DNA of 64,000 bases, taken from contig CM068546.1 in NCBI GenBank assembly GCA_035048495.1, forward strand, positions 13,646,435-13,710,434, given 5' to 3'. A model generated the notes under the pieces. It had not been told where the DNA came from, did no database searches, and saw nothing but the letters and a program-made list of their open reading frames with translations. Source of the stretch: Euptelea pleiosperma. Its lineage: Eukaryota > Streptophyta > Magnoliopsida > Ranunculales > Eupteleaceae. How positions within the stretch are numbered: the first letter of the stretch is position 1; every line of letters begins with the position of its first letter. The position numbers and the translations under genes were made by a program. Below are positions 9,786 to 21,840 of the stretch, piece after piece.

Positions 9786-12452
9786 TTTTTTTTGTAAGCC
9801 AGATAGATTGATCACACCAAAAAAGAAACATACATCAACTGAAGTGGTTATTACTCTTATCCATACCAGTGGCCATAGCGAGCCAGGTGGGTAGAGTAAG
9901 TGACCACTCCTGAGCATAAAGCCACGACTGGGCCTTTGCTGCTAGATCATGAGCTATTACATTTGACCCACTTGGGGTATATACAAAACAAAAGGAGGAG
10001 AGCGAGGAAGTTAGATTTAGGATATCTACACAACAAGCAGATGCAAACCAACCGACATCTGGGGAACGGCTTTGAAGAGAGGTCACCAGGGATCGAGCAT
10101 CCATTTCAATCTCTAGATTCAAAAAACCATGTTGAATCGCCGTTTTGAGGCCCCACCAGACCTCTAGAGCTTCAACTTCTTCGGGAGATTGGGCGCGAGC
10201 TGGCCTACCACCTGCTAACAAACAATCAGCTTTATCATTTCAAAATATAAACCCAAGACCGGTTGGATCGTTTGCATTCTTCCAAGCAACATCAGTGTTT
10301 CATTTTATTCGGCCATGAGTTGGGGGGATCCATCTAGCTGTTCCGGATGCTTTTGGACTACTTTCCTCGGTTTTCCTATGGATGAGGAATGAAGGAACGA
10401 ATTCAAGAATTTTTAACGGGTTGTTACATAAAGTGTTGTGAAGCCAGGAGTTCCTATGCCACCAAATTCTCCATAGAAGAACACAAAAATATTCCAACTC
10501 CTTTTCCAAATTCTGGAAGATACCGTTTTTTTCCAACATGTTCTTCAAACATTCAATGATGTCCACATCGCTTTTATCCGACCATTTCATAGATAGAGGA
10601 GATGCGAACCAGATTTTGTCGCAGACTGGGCAAGAGAATAAGGCATGGATGGTTGTTTCTGTAGGATGGTTGCAGCGGGGACATTTCTCCTCAATATCTG
10701 GAATACGAGCATGGAGATTTGCTTTTGAAGGAATTATATCTCTGAGCACTTTCCATAGGAAGAATTGACATCGTTTGGAACATTTATTTTCCAGATTTTT
10801 TTCCAAAGATGAGCTGGGATGTCATTAGTTTGAGTTGCATTGTTTTGTTGAGCCAGAATATTATAGGCGGAACGGACATAAAATTTACCTTTTGGATGGG
10901 GTATCCAAAAAAAGCGGTCTTTTTGACTAGTAGAGCTCAGAGAAATGTTCATAATGTGCTTCCTGATCTCGATAGGGAAGAGGGTTTGCAACAATGCTTG
11001 ATCCCATGTCGTGTTGGGGAGTGATGAGATCTTTAACCTTTTTTATTGGACATGCTGTAGGTTCAGAACAGTTCACTTTATAGTCTGGGGGATGCATCAG
11101 CCAGGGGTCTTTCCATATGTTTATAAAGATGCCATCTCCCGGTCACTAGATACAGTGGGCTATACATGCCTTCTTTGCTTTCAAAATACCTTTCTAGACC
11201 CACGTATCAAAGCTTTTGGGTTCTATTTCCAAAATAGATCGTCGTTTGCTATATTTGGGAAGGAGATGTCATGCCAGTACTGATTGATGTTCATCTTGCA
11301 ATCTTTGATTGATGTTCATCTTGCAATCTCCAGATATTTCTAGCCAGCAGAGATAAGTTGCTCTCATAGAATTTTCGTATTCCCAGACCTCCATTATTGA
11401 TAGGTTGACAGATGGAGTACCATTTTGCTAACCGCAGTGTGCCTTTCCCCTCGGTTCCTCTCCACCAAAAGGAGTTTATGGTTGAGTCCATTTTTTTGCA
11501 TAAACCTTTTGGAAACAAGAAAGATGACATCAGATAAGTCGGTATGCTTGATGCTACTGTTTTGATCAAAGTAGTCTTGCCCACTTGTGATAAGAATTTT
11601 GCCCTCCATCCCATTAGTAATGATTTCAAACGCTCTAGGCAACTTTGAAGAGTTGCTGATTTAGATCGGCCTATGAAGAGAGGGGTGCCTAGCTAAGTAT
11701 TTTTCCGAAATTTTTAGGCTCTTTATATTTAGGATCTGACCCATAACTTTGCGATGCCTGCGGTGCAAGTTGTTGCTGAAGAGGAGACCCGATTTTTCAA
11801 AGTTGACTTCTTGCCCAGATAACGAACATAATTTTTCTATGATGTATTTCATTTTGCGAGCTTCCACTAAATCAGCTCTACAAAACAGCAGGCAATCATC
11901 TGCAAACAAAAGGTGGGATATTGGGGGGTAGTCCTTGTTTAATTTGATTCCATGGATTTGGTTATGATGAACTGTCTTCTGTAAGAGAGTAGAAAGGACA
12001 TTGGTACAGATGACAAAGAGGAAAGGTGATAACAGATCCCCCTGCCTTAACCCTCTTGAAGGTTTGAATTTTCCCATTGGAGATCCATTAAGAAGAATGG
12101 AGAATGATGATGAAGTGATGCATTTTTCAATCCACGAGGTCTACTTTTGATGGAAGCCCATAGCCTTTAAGGTTTGCAAAAGGAAAGGCCATTCCACCCT
12201 ATCGTAGGCTTTGGACATGTCCAATTTTATAGCCATAAAACCATTTTTTTCCTTTTTTCTTCTTTTTTATTTTGCTTATCACCTCTTGGGCCAGAATGGC
12301 ATTATCAGATATGAGACGCCTAGGGATAAAGGCAGCTTGGTAAGGCGAAATGGCAGATTGGAGAGTCAGTTTGAGACGAGCTGTGAGTATCTTGGAGATG
12401 ATTTTATAACTGACATTGCACGGACTGATAGGGCGGTAATGGTTGATGGATG
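9786..12452 (-). pseudogene. L1-type LINE, 3' part: reverse transcriptase core, zf-RVT, RNase H, poly(A)
   Basis: Minus-strand fragments in several frames give, in order: the reverse transcriptase start (HYRPIS, 12450-12200), RGLRQGDLLSPFLF and the active-site FADD (12077-11661), then WIPHPKGKFYVRSAYN (10994-10734). Next come a zinc-binding zf-RVT region with CPRC and HALFSCPVC (10806-10300) and an RNase H-like domain at 10221-9835 (EALEVWWGLKTAI, EMDARSLV, SNVIAHDLA). The T-run at 9786-9793 is the poly(A) tail of the minus strand. Stops and frameshifts separate the parts, so it is dead. RNase H downstream of reverse transcriptase is known for some plant L1 LINEs. The 5' part resumes at 16304 after an LTR insertion. 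Confidence 0.88.
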
Positions 12453-13383
12453 TGGGGTGTCACGCCCCGAATCCGGACACCCAGATACGACCCGAAAATC
12501 CGTGGATCGACCCGTACCCGAACCCAGAGGTGATCCATGAATATCCCCTAGTGGTCCAATTAGGTCAATTAAACTACTAAGGTTCATTCGAAAACCCACT
12601 AAGTAAAAAAAAGAATCTAGATGTAGGAAATAAATAATTCAAATAATTCAATCAATCAACTAAATGTAGAGAGATGGAAGTGAGAACATGCTCTCAATCA
12701 AAGGCTTACATGCCCGTGAAAATAAATAAATAATGTTATAAAATAATCAAATACAACTTTATAAAGTGTGGGATCGACTCCCAAATCCTCGTCGATCTCC
12801 TCGAATGCACCGGAGTCTTTCGTCTCAAAATCATCTCACGTACCCGGCTCCTCAAAATCTGAAAATGGTATCGGTGTAGCACCGTGAGCCGAGGCCCAGT
12901 AATACAACAATGTGCATGGTATGATATCATACTATACAAGTTTTTTGAATCAATGTATGCATCTCAATCGTATAATAAGGATAACATGAATATGATGATG
13001 AATGCAAGTGAGTATGGGATGCAAATGCAACTAGTACCCATAACCACATAGGGTCTCCATCTCCTTCCCACACTGGGAGCGGTCTCATCGACCCATCTGC
13101 AGGATATAATAACATCTAAGGCCTTTCACCCTAGGGTACCGAACCCTGATTAATTGATAAAACCAATATAAACGTATATAATATACTTCAACTCCGTTCC
13201 TTTATGCACCCCTTATATGAAATGATGTGATGATCATGGTATGACAACAAGATGTACTAGGATTACATGACATAAGCACACATGTATTTAACATTTAAAT
13301 AAAAATATAAAATAAACCAATAATCATTAAGAGTAATAATATGGGAACGAATTAGGGTTAACCATGAATAACATGTAACAATT

Positions 13384-13830
13384 ACCGAAGATCACGATCA
13401 ACACGGATGAATAATATAAGTGGAAATCACAAGACAATCCAACACACCATGGCCGAACCCTATGAGGGATCCATGACACAAGGTCGAACCCTAAAGAGGG
13501 ATCCAAGACACTTGGCCGAACCCTATGAGGGATCCAAGACACATGGGTGGGATCCCCATGCATACAAGTATAGGTCGAACCATCTAGGTATAATAGTTAA
13601 TAAGACATGATCAAATATCACAATCGACATCGATGAATAATATAAGTAAAAATAACAAGAGAATCCAACACACCATGGCCGAACTCTATGAGGAATCCAT
13701 GACACAAGGTCGAACCCTAAAGAGGGATCCAAGACACTTGGCCGAACCCTATGAGAGATCCAAAACACATGGATGGGATCCCCATGCATATAGGTATAGG
13801 TCAAACCATCTAGGGTTTAATCAAACAACA
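13384..13830. repeat. 226-bp tandem repeat, two copies
   Basis: ATGAATAATATAAGT occurs at 13407 and 13633, each followed by CCAACACACCATGGCCGAAC and then GGATCC-spaced subrepeats. Each unit itself contains three or four copies of a ~30-bp piece around CCGAACCCTATGAGGGATCC. This explains the similar ORFs at 13407-13610 and 13633-13845. Confidence 0.8.
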
Positions 13831-13899
13831 AGGTTAAAACCTTAATAGTTAATAATCATGACCGAACCACGAACAATTAATATGTTTTTTTACAAAAAA

Positions 13900-15000
13900 A
13901 TATACTGCATTATAAAAATCATAACTAAATAAATATGAATTAGAAAAATATAAACTCAATGGATTTAAAAACTAAATTCACAGAGGTTTTAGGAAAAATA
14001 AATAGAAAAATATTCAGATTCAAAATATAGGTCAAAACTCTTAATTAATTAGGCCGGATAGAATCTAGGATACAGAAAAGTCCCGCACATTTGAAAAATC
14101 ATAACTTAATCAATACTAATCAGAAAAATACAAACTCAAATGTTATAGAAACTAGATTTATGGAGGTATTTAGAAAAAAGAAATAGAAAAATATTTAGAT
14201 TCAAAATATAGGTCGAAACCCTTAATGAAATGGGTTGGACAGAATCTGGGATTCTGGGTTTTATAGAAAAGTCTAGCACATTTAAAAAATCATAACTTAA
14301 TCAATACAAATTGGAAAAATACAAACTCAAAGGTTCTAGAAACTAAATTGATAGAAGTATCTATGAAAAATAATTAAAAAAATATTTAGGCTAAAAATAT
14401 AGATCGAAATCTCAAGTGAAGTGGACCGTATAAAATCTAAAATTCTGGGTTTTTTGGTAAAGTTCAATAACTTAGAAAAATCATAACTTAATCAATACAA
14501 ATTGAAAAGATACACACTCAGATGTTCTAAAAACTAGATTGATAGAGGTATCTATGAAAAATAATTAAAAAAATATTTAGATTAAAAATATAGATCGAAA
14601 TCCCAAGTGAATTGGACCGTGTAAAATTCAAAATTCTAAGTTTTATAGAAAAGTCCAGCACGTTTGAAAAATCATAACTTAATCAATACAAATTAGAAAA
14701 ATACAAAATTAAATATTCTAGTAACTAGATTTATAGAGGTATCCACGAAAAATAATTAGAAAAATATTTAGGTTAAAAATATAGATCGAAATCTCAAGTG
14801 AAGTGGACCATGTAAAATCTGAAATTCTGGGTTATTTTGTAAAGTCCAACAACTTAGAAAAATTATAATTAAATAAATATAAATAAAAAAAATACAAACT
14901 AAACGGTTTTGAAAAATAGATTCATAGAGGTATTTGGAAAAAAAATAATTATAAAAATATTTAAATTATAAAAATATAAGAAAAATGATAAAGAACATAG
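13900..15000. repeat. 191-bp tandem repeat, six copies
   Basis: The marker ATAACTTAATCAATAC (or a variant) falls at 13921, 14101, 14292, 14483, 14674 and 14865, spaced 180, 191, 191, 191, 191. Each unit continues with GAAAAATACAAACTCA, GAGGTATCTATGAAAA and TATAGATCGAAATC. It is AT-rich with no coding sense. Its place well inside the LTR suggests amplification within the retroelement. Confidence 0.82.
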
Positions 15001-16303
15001 TCATCCGTTATAAGTATAAAAAAAACCATGAACAAACCCATCATGGTGGCCCAAAATAAAGATCCACCCGATAAGAATAAAATAAATATTGTTGAAATTA
15101 ATTTATAATGAGTATCAACATTTATCTAATGAAAGAGAAACAAAACCTTGAAGAAAAATAAGTATAAGATGGATCAAACACACTTACTTCAAGATTTCTT
15201 TAACTTTAATGAAAATCAAAAGTTTCTTCAAATTTGAAAATCGTCGGATCGTCCTCTACTCGGAGTATGTTCTTCCATTCAGAGTCCCCGTCAATTCTCC
15301 CTTCTTGCTCGAGTGCGATTGGTACACGGATGAAGATTTAATGGAGCTTTTTCTATTCTTCAATGGAGTTGGGTTTGTGAAAGCTTCTAAAGCTTTAGGG
15401 TTTTCATAAATAGGTTTAGGGAAGGATTATGGTTTCTATATTAGTGAAAATCGTAACTATCAAAGTGATGGCTTTTTCAACCCTCAAAAACTTATATTTT
15501 ACATTACTAATGGGTTAGAAATGGGCCGAAGGCCCATATACATCAATAGGCTTCATTTAAGAATACTATTAAGCCCAAAACGCTTCTAGATTGGCCATAC
15601 GGGCTCACCCAACAATCATATCACAAATAATTATAAATTAATTCAATCAAACTATATTATATAATTTAAAAGTTCATACAATAAGGTATTGACACATGGC
15701 ACACACATAAATCACATAAAATAGTCTAAATATACAAAAATCACAAAAAAAGTTCAAAGCCCCGGAAAAATATCAAGATGACATCGGAATGACCCGAAAA
15801 GTGATTCGCAGGTCTCACACTCCTATTAAAAAAATAAAATATAATTAAATATTATTTTTAAAAAATATGCGAATGGTAGGAATTTCAAAAATTATAAAAA
15901 TACTATTTTTGTCAAAATCTCCCAAAATCTTCGACTAGAGTTTTTATGTCTCAGAAAAGCTTCCAAATTTCACAGGTAAGTTAGTAATGATAAAATAAGA
16001 ATATTTTTGGTGTCTCGGGCCCACAAAATAATTTTTGTATAAAAGTTTTAGAATGTTAGTTGCAGCAAGAAAAAGTCCCCTGCAAGTTATGATTTATTAT
16101 TTTTAGTAGGAATTTAGCCCTAAAGAGCGAGTTTCAAAAATAGCAGGTTTTTTAAAGTTGTCAGAATGAAACCAAATTAAATACACATACTCATACATGA
16201 TATTTAACAATAAAAATAATAATAAGAGTCTGAAAAAGTTTCAGGTTTGCATTATTAGGTGAATTTACCATAATACCCTAGAACGAAAGTTCGGGGTATT
16301 ACA

Positions 16304-17946
16304 TGGGGCCTTCTACCTTAGAGATAAGAGCAATGTTTGTATGATTCAGGATTTCAAGTGATGTTTCTACTTCCATGAAATTTCTGACTAGATGATAAAT
16401 GTCCTCTTTGAGCAGATCCCAATAGGTTTGGTAGAAAAAGGCAGTGAAACCATCGGGTCCCGAAGCTTTATATGGACCAAGGCTGAACACCGCTACTTTG
16501 ACCTCTTCCATGGTGATAGGTCTAATCTGAATTTCATTCATTTCATGAGTAATCACAAGAGATAACAAGGAGTTGAGGGATGAGAGATCTGTTGGGCTTG
16601 AAGAGGTGAAGAGATTGGCGAAGAAGGTAATAAAAGCTTGACCAATTTTTTCCCTACTGTTTTGGATATTTCCCTCTAGATCTTTTAGCCACTCAATTTT
16701 GTTTTTCTACGTCTGACAATTGTTGAGAGATGGTAAAACCTTGTATTCTTGTCGCCTTCTTTCAGCCAAGTGTCTCTTGACTTATCCCTCCAAAACATTT
16801 CCTCATGTTGTATCGTTTTTTCCAATTCCCGAGCTAGCTCTTTTTCAGATTTGATGATTTGGGGGTTGACCTTGGGCTTCCAAGAGTTTTTGTTGTAAAT
16901 ATTTGACCTTATCTTGTATTTTCCCATTCTTCTCCGAATTCCATTTTTTGATCTTCATCTTTGTATTTTTCAATTTTCGGTGAAGCTGCCAAGGATGGGG
17001 TCCTCTAAGTGTGTTCTCCCACACCATTTGAACAATTTCCCTACATTTTGGTTCTGAGGCCCACATAGAGTAGAAATGGAAAGGTCTGGGCAGTTTTTCT
17101 TGGTCAGGGAGGGTGTCAATTAGAAGAGGACTATGATCAGAGGCGAGACGAAGGAGATGAGTTACCCGAGCATCAGGGAATAAATGTTGCCAAGCAGTGT
17201 TCGCGATCGCTTTGTCTAGCCTCTCACGAACATTAGCAAGCCCAGCCCTATTATTTGACCATGTATACGGATTTCCCACATAACCCAAGTCGGTGAAATC
17301 TGCATTCTGTAGAAAATCTAGGTGGGTTTGGTTATAAGATTTTTTCTTTGAGGATCCCCCCATTTTTTCCCGGTCAGCTGAGATCTCATTGAAATCACCA
17401 GCTATAATCCAAGGGCCTAAAATATGATTATGCATGGACCAGAAATCTCTATAAAATGTGAAGGTGCGAGGAGCGGGGGTCCCCATAAATAAGAGAGACA
17501 TTCCATGGGATACCCACTGGTTCAGAGTTGATGGTGGCATGGATACCCCGCTGAGTAATTTTCAAAATCTGAATTTTAATGCCTTGTTAAAGGAGAAGGA
17601 GCCCTCCACTCCATCCATTTGCTGCTTGGTAACAAAACTTTGTAAAACCCAAACGCTTTGCAAGTGATTCAGTTTTTGCCGAATCCGCTTTTGTTTCCGA
17701 AAGAAAAATCAAATCCGGATTCATCTTTTTTATGTGGGTTTTGAGAACTCGAATTGTCGAGGGTGTCCCACTCCCTCGACAATTCCAAGCAAAAATTAAC
17801 GTTTGGGGTTGGGGGGCAGTGAAGGGCCACCCACACCCCTGGACTGTTTCGGGCATTGACAAGAACATGGTACAAAAGTTTTGGGAAAAACATAATAAGA
17901 TGAGTGAAGAAAAATACCTTTGTGGTGTTTGATTCCTCCTGGGCAT
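16304..17946 (-). pseudogene. L1-type LINE ORF2, 5' part: endonuclease and start of reverse transcriptase
   Basis: Going down the minus strand: the endonuclease start FAWNCRGSGTPSTIR and LIFLSETK (17850-17690), then AGDFNEIS, RLDKAIAN and ASDHSPLL (17540-16845), the APE-type endonuclease signatures. Then GDKNTRFYHLSTIVRRR (near 16750) and KASGPDGFTAFFYQTYW with IALISKVEGP (16568-16310) lead into reverse transcriptase, where the solo LTR cuts in. Frameshifts fall between 17587, 17540, 16845 and 16568. Endonuclease nicking of target DNA and primed reverse transcription is the known role. This copy cannot make a full protein. Confidence 0.87.
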
Positions 17947-19378
17947 TTGGTTTGCTCGTTCCCACCTCTGCTGATCCCATGTTCAATTTTTCGGTGTTGT
18001 CCAACTCTCGAGTTTGGCGTTTTTGATTATATGCGATGATCATGGGATCGTCGATTGCGTTTTTCTCTGCCATGTCGATGGTTGTCACTATTTTTTCCTG
18101 TGCAGCTACCTCCAAAGGAATGGTTGCTTCTTCAGTATGGAGAGGTGTTTCTGGGATTTGGCTGAGCAGTGGGTCCAATTGTGAAAGTTTGTGAATTGGA
18201 TTGGGCTGGTTTCCCATAGGGGTGCTGGTTTGCTTTTCAAGACGTCCAGGTATTCCATTTTTTGTCCAGTAGATTCTTGGGCGTAGAGGGAGTTGTTCTA
18301 GCAGTTGGACATCTTGTAGAGCAGTTCTTTTGCTCCTCATTTGTTGTACAATGTGCGAGGGTACTCCGGATAATTCAAGTCGCAATCTTTCTTCTTCTTC
18401 CGATTTCGATTCTGCTCGTGTCCAACTACCAAACTTCTTTGTTTCCGGGTCCCGCCAATGTTTACCCTCCACTGGAATCGCCTGGTCTTCCTCAAGTTCG
18501 TTACATTTGGAGTTAGTATGTCCCACTCTACCGCATTTGTAACAAAAGTGAGGAAGTTGCTCATATTTGAATTCAATCCAGGTCCAGTAATTTGGCATCA
18601 GAATCCATACTCTTGGGACTAGGCTTTTCCTTAAATCAACTGCCACCTTGAACCTGAGAAACTTGCATCGCTTCCAGGTAATTTCATCCTTAATGTCAAT
18701 TTTTTGTTGTAATCCCATTGTAGCTGCAAGGTCTTCCGCTGTTTCTTTGCTGAATAGTTCTGGCGGGACTCTATGAGCCTGAATCCAGAACGGGCACGTA
18801 CAGAATATCAGTTCGGAGCTCGGGAGAGGGCTTATACGTTTTTGTAGGACTAGGAGATGTGTGTGAACCGTCCATGGTCCCTCTTCAAAGACCCACGTAC
18901 GATGCTCTTCTTGAGTAAAGAGAAAGGCAAAGCAATTCCCCCCGAGATCCACTAACGTGAATCGTCTTGGTGGTCCCCACGATGCAATCACACTCGTTTG
19001 AACTTTGGCCGGATGGATAGTGTTTTCCACTAAAACCTTCCCAACTACCGCGAATTTCCAACCTTCGAGTCCTTGATCCAGGACTGCTTGTCGAGGTCGC
19101 ACTACTGGTCCGCTTCGACAACCAAAGTTCATTTTTGTTGTCAAGGCTGTGCTGAGTTCTTCCACTTCTGGGTTTGGAGGGGAGGATTGCATGTTGGCCA
19201 TGATTTTTTTCAGTGTTTGAAGAAGATTGGGTCTTCGTATTAGGGGGTGAAGGGGATTGTAGGTTTGTATAGTAGAGGATGAAACATCAGTTGTTTTGGT
19301 GGAGAGGCTGGTTTGTGGGAATCTAGGAGGTTTTGGCCCAAATCGGAATGGTGGTGGGTATAGTGGAGGTTTCAACAT
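17669..19378 (-). CDS. LINE ORF1: nucleic-acid-binding protein (DUF4283 + CCHC)
   Basis: An uninterrupted 569-codon frame. Its middle (about residues 90-260) has the DUF4283 look of plant LINE ORF1 proteins (AVVGKVL, FAFLFTQEEHRTWVFEEGPW, PFWIQAHRVP). A CCHC zinc knuckle follows, CYKCGRVGHTNSKC. ORF1 proteins coat LINE RNA. The frame stays open about 270 bases past the start of the ORF2 endonuclease, so its last ~90 residues are probably a read-through artefact. A later ATG near 19201 is also possible. It is the best preserved part of an otherwise dead element. Confidence 0.82.
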   Translation of the reverse strand: MLKPPLYPPPFRFGPKPPRFPQTSLSTKTTDVSSSTIQTYNPLHPLIRRPNLLQTLKKIMANMQSSPPNPEVEELSTALTTKMNFGCRSGPVVRPRQAVLDQGLEGWKFAVVGKVLVENTIHPAKVQTSVIASWGPPRRFTLVDLGGNCFAFLFTQEEHRTWVFEEGPWTVHTHLLVLQKRISPLPSSELIFCTCPFWIQAHRVPPELFSKETAEDLAATMGLQQKIDIKDEITWKRCKFLRFKVAVDLRKSLVPRVWILMPNYWTWIEFKYEQLPHFCYKCGRVGHTNSKCNELEEDQAIPVEGKHWRDPETKKFGSWTRAESKSEEEERLRLELSGVPSHIVQQMRSKRTALQDVQLLEQLPLRPRIYWTKNGIPGRLEKQTSTPMGNQPNPIHKLSQLDPLLSQIPETPLHTEEATIPLEVAAQEKIVTTIDMAEKNAIDDPMIIAYNQKRQTRELDNTEKLNMGSAEVGTSKPNAQEESNTTKVFFFTHLIMFFPKLLYHVLVNARNSPGVWVALHCPPTPNVNFCLELSREWDTLDNSSSQNPHKKDESGFDFSFGNKSGFGKN

Positions 19379-19493
19379 GGGGAAATGAGAGGGTTGGTAG
19401 GAAAAGTTTGAAAAGATTCAATTGGTTCTGAGGTGTAGGGTACGTGTCACTTCCACACCTTAGTTACGAGAACCGAGAGCCATAGAGTCCTTA

Positions 19494-19860
19494 GAGCATC
19501 TCCAACCGTGCTCTATTTCTATAAAATAGAGAGCCGTCGGATAAAAACAACCCTCCAACCGTACTCCAAAAGGGGTCTTCATTTTGGAGACCCCTTTTTG
19601 AGTCTCTAAATCTAGAGACCCCGGATGGGGGTCTCTATTACTGTTGATGTTGATTAATGACAGTTTTGACCTTTTTAAAATGTTATATTAAATTCTATTT
19701 CCATTTGTATCCTTATTGCTTTTGAGAGGAACAGTGATTTAGAGATCACATAAGAGCGTGCGGTTGGAGTAGACACGGTTACCGAAGTGCTGTAAAAGCA
19801 CTTTATATTAAAAATTAATATTTCTGAGCTCCAAATTAGAGACCTCCGTTGGAGATGCTC
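19494..19860. mobile_element. Tourist-like (PIF/Harbinger) MITE, GAGCATCTCCAAC type
   Basis: It begins GAGCATCTCCAACCG and ends CGTTGGAGATGCTC with the 3-bp duplication TTA on both sides (19491-19493, 19861-19863). The inverted ends and TTA target are diagnostic of Tourist-type MITEs, and this end sequence is common in plant genomes. Non-coding, 367 bp. Confidence 0.85.
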
Positions 19861-20080
19861 TTAGTAGCTCATTGGCCTAGAGCTGTAAAGTTTGAAGGGG
19901 TGACGGTTAAGGAAAGCAATGTGGGTGTTTACTGACAATGGATGGGGGACATAAAGAAACTTGCTTTTAGTGGAAAGACTAGAGAAGCGTGTGGAACTGA
20001 CCCGAGAGGGTAAAGTACCGTAACTCCACTAAAGAAAACCACCCAAGGCAAACTGCTTATCAAAAAATCAGAAACCTTTA

Positions 20081-20593
20081 GGGCCTGTTTGGTAACGCTC
20101 CGCGGCAGGCAAATAAAATATTTGGCCGAGCAAATATTCGCCCGGCTGCGTTTGGCAGCCACTCGCCCTCGGCAAATATTTAGCCGGGCCCTCATATTTG
20201 CCCTCCGCGGCGGGAAAACATTTGATCCCCCCCCCCCTCGTGAAAATATTTTCACGCCGATTATGCCTTGGTGAGAAAATTTTATTTTCTCGCTGGAAAA
20301 TCACTATTTTCAATAAAAATTAATTTTTTAATATATAAAAAAGATAAAAATGAATTTTTTTTTATTCTTTGACATAATATGTGGTTCTCACACTCGCCCA
20401 ACCTATTTTTGACTTACTTTGATATGTGGGACCCACTCAAATTGAAAGAAAATGAAGTAAGCTGAAGTGAGCTAGCTCATACACGTACCAAACATTGTTA
20501 AATATTGCTCTGAGCAAATATTTAGCCAAGATAATATTCGCCTGGCTAAATATTCGCCGTCGGAACTCTTTTTCTCACGTACCAAACAGGCCC
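20081..20593. mobile_element. Tourist-like MITE, GGGCCTGTTTGGTA ends
   Basis: It starts GGGCCTGTTTGGTA and ends TACCAAACAGGCCC, flanked by TTA (20078-20080, 20594-20596). Inside are repeated GCAAATATT and GCCCGGC motifs on both strands, which produce the mirrored ORFs at 19929-20313. 513 bp. 19861-20080 and 20594-20800 hold nothing recognised. Confidence 0.85.
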
Positions 20594-20809
20594 TTAATTA
20601 TGGTGAGAGGCAAACCATTACCTGGCAGAGAAAGGTGGTACTAGAGGCGGAGAGATGCCCACTAAGAAATCGCTCCACCACGGAGCTAAAGAAAAAAAAT
20701 GGCTTTAATTATAAAGGCCCCCTTATTAAATGCCTGTTATCTAAAGATAAAATCTAGGTTGGTTTAGGCTTAGTACAGTTGTCCAACACGCCCACATCCC
20801 TCATTAATG

Positions 20810-21068
20810 ATGACAAGGGACAATAGTATAAGCCACCTGGTACACTCTTAGAGATCATTGACCGTCTCTATATGCAAAATATCAGCCTGATTAGTGATTT
20901 CAAACCTTTGGATTTGAGTACCCCAAATAATGCTCGAAATGTACGGTTAAAAATCAACCCATGAAAACGACTCCAATCATATCCTTAAAAATTACTAATT
21001 AGGCTGATTTTTTGCATGTAGGTCCATCCTATACAGTGAATGATCTCTACGAGTGTGCCACGCATAAG
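20810..21068. mobile_element. Family M MITE, diverged copy
   Basis: The left arm has AAGCCACCTGGTACACTCTTA and the right arm GAGTGTGCCACGC, with the family centre AAAATTACTAATTAGGCTGATT. Ends are approximate. Confidence 0.5.
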
Positions 21069-21213
21069 ATTTCACATGTAAGACGTGCATCGTAGTAGCG
21101 TTTCCCTAGTTTACAATTTGCATAAACAGTTTGGAAAATCCAGAGTTCAAGATGTTCAAGTTTTTGTGAAACCTTCACAGTTTCGATAATTGAAACATTG
21201 AAATTGTATAGGT

Positions 21214-21840
21214 TCAAGGTTTTAAATGGACAATTATAACGGTATAACGCACAAGAGGTGTTACATAATATCCGAATAACGCCCTGATAACTAGGGGTAT
21301 CAATTTTACCCATTTAACCGGAACTGACAACACCGGTTCCGGTTCCACAATTTTTGGAACCAATGAAAAGGAACCGGAACTGGAACTGAACCGAAAATAA
21401 TGGTTCCGGTTCTGGGTAGTCTAATATGGAATCGAAACCGATAAGAACCGGTACCAATGTATAAATATAGTGTAAAAATTCTCATATTCGTCTCAAGATT
21501 TGGCCCATTATACCTGGAACTGGAATCGGAATCGGAACCAACAGAAATACATAATTGGTTCCGTTCCGGATCCATCACTTTGAGAACCAGAACCTTTAAG
21601 GAACCAAACCGATAAAAACCGGAACCGAACCGGAACCTACCTGTTGACACCCCTTCTGATAATGGAACAGAACAAAAAAATATATTTCATTCACAAATAA
21701 CAGCCGTTATTTTCATTATAATGGCTTGAACAGTCGTTACTTTATAACAGATTTTAAAATTGAAATTCAAAATTCAAATAAAATTTCATTTTAAAATATA
21801 AAAAAATTAACCAAAAAAAAAGACAATTTATATATTTTAG
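21214..21840. mobile_element. Family P (hAT-type) element, left part, split by another MITE
   Basis: It starts CAAGGTTTTAAATGG with ATAACGG motifs, is interrupted at 21291-21654, and resumes with the same kind of sequence (GCCGTTATTTTCATTATAA). Its right side merges into the duplicated tract to 23280, so its true end is uncertain. Confidence 0.55.
21291..21654. mobile_element. hAT-like MITE with AGGGGTGTCAA ends, CCGGTTCC-rich
   Basis: It starts CTAGGGGTATCAA and ends TTGACACCCCT. The flanks CCTGATAA (21283-21290) and TCTGATAA (21655-21662) form an 8-bp duplication with one mismatch, as for hAT elements. The body is built of CCGGTTCCGGTTCC-like repeats on both strands, which accounts for the minus ORF at 21306-21650. 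It sits inside a family P element. Confidence 0.75.

Larger units (their letters stand above)
12458..16303. mobile_element. Solo LTR (3.85 kb) inserted in the LINE
   Basis: It starts TGTCACGCCCCGAATCC and ends GTTCGGGGTATTACA, and is flanked by a perfect 5-bp duplication TGGGG (12453-12457, 16304-16308). The LINE reverse transcriptase resumes exactly on the far side, so the insertion is clean. No gag or pol was seen, hence a solo LTR, probably Gypsy-type. It holds a 226-bp and a 191-bp tandem array (next entries). The small ORFs inside (12211-15409) have no family motif. The reversed element at 44423-47916 has related ends. Confidence 0.82.

Noticed and set aside
12366..12599. ORFs on both strands at the LTR start (12211-12599)
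   Set aside because: They cross the junction between LINE and solo LTR, so they cannot be one gene.
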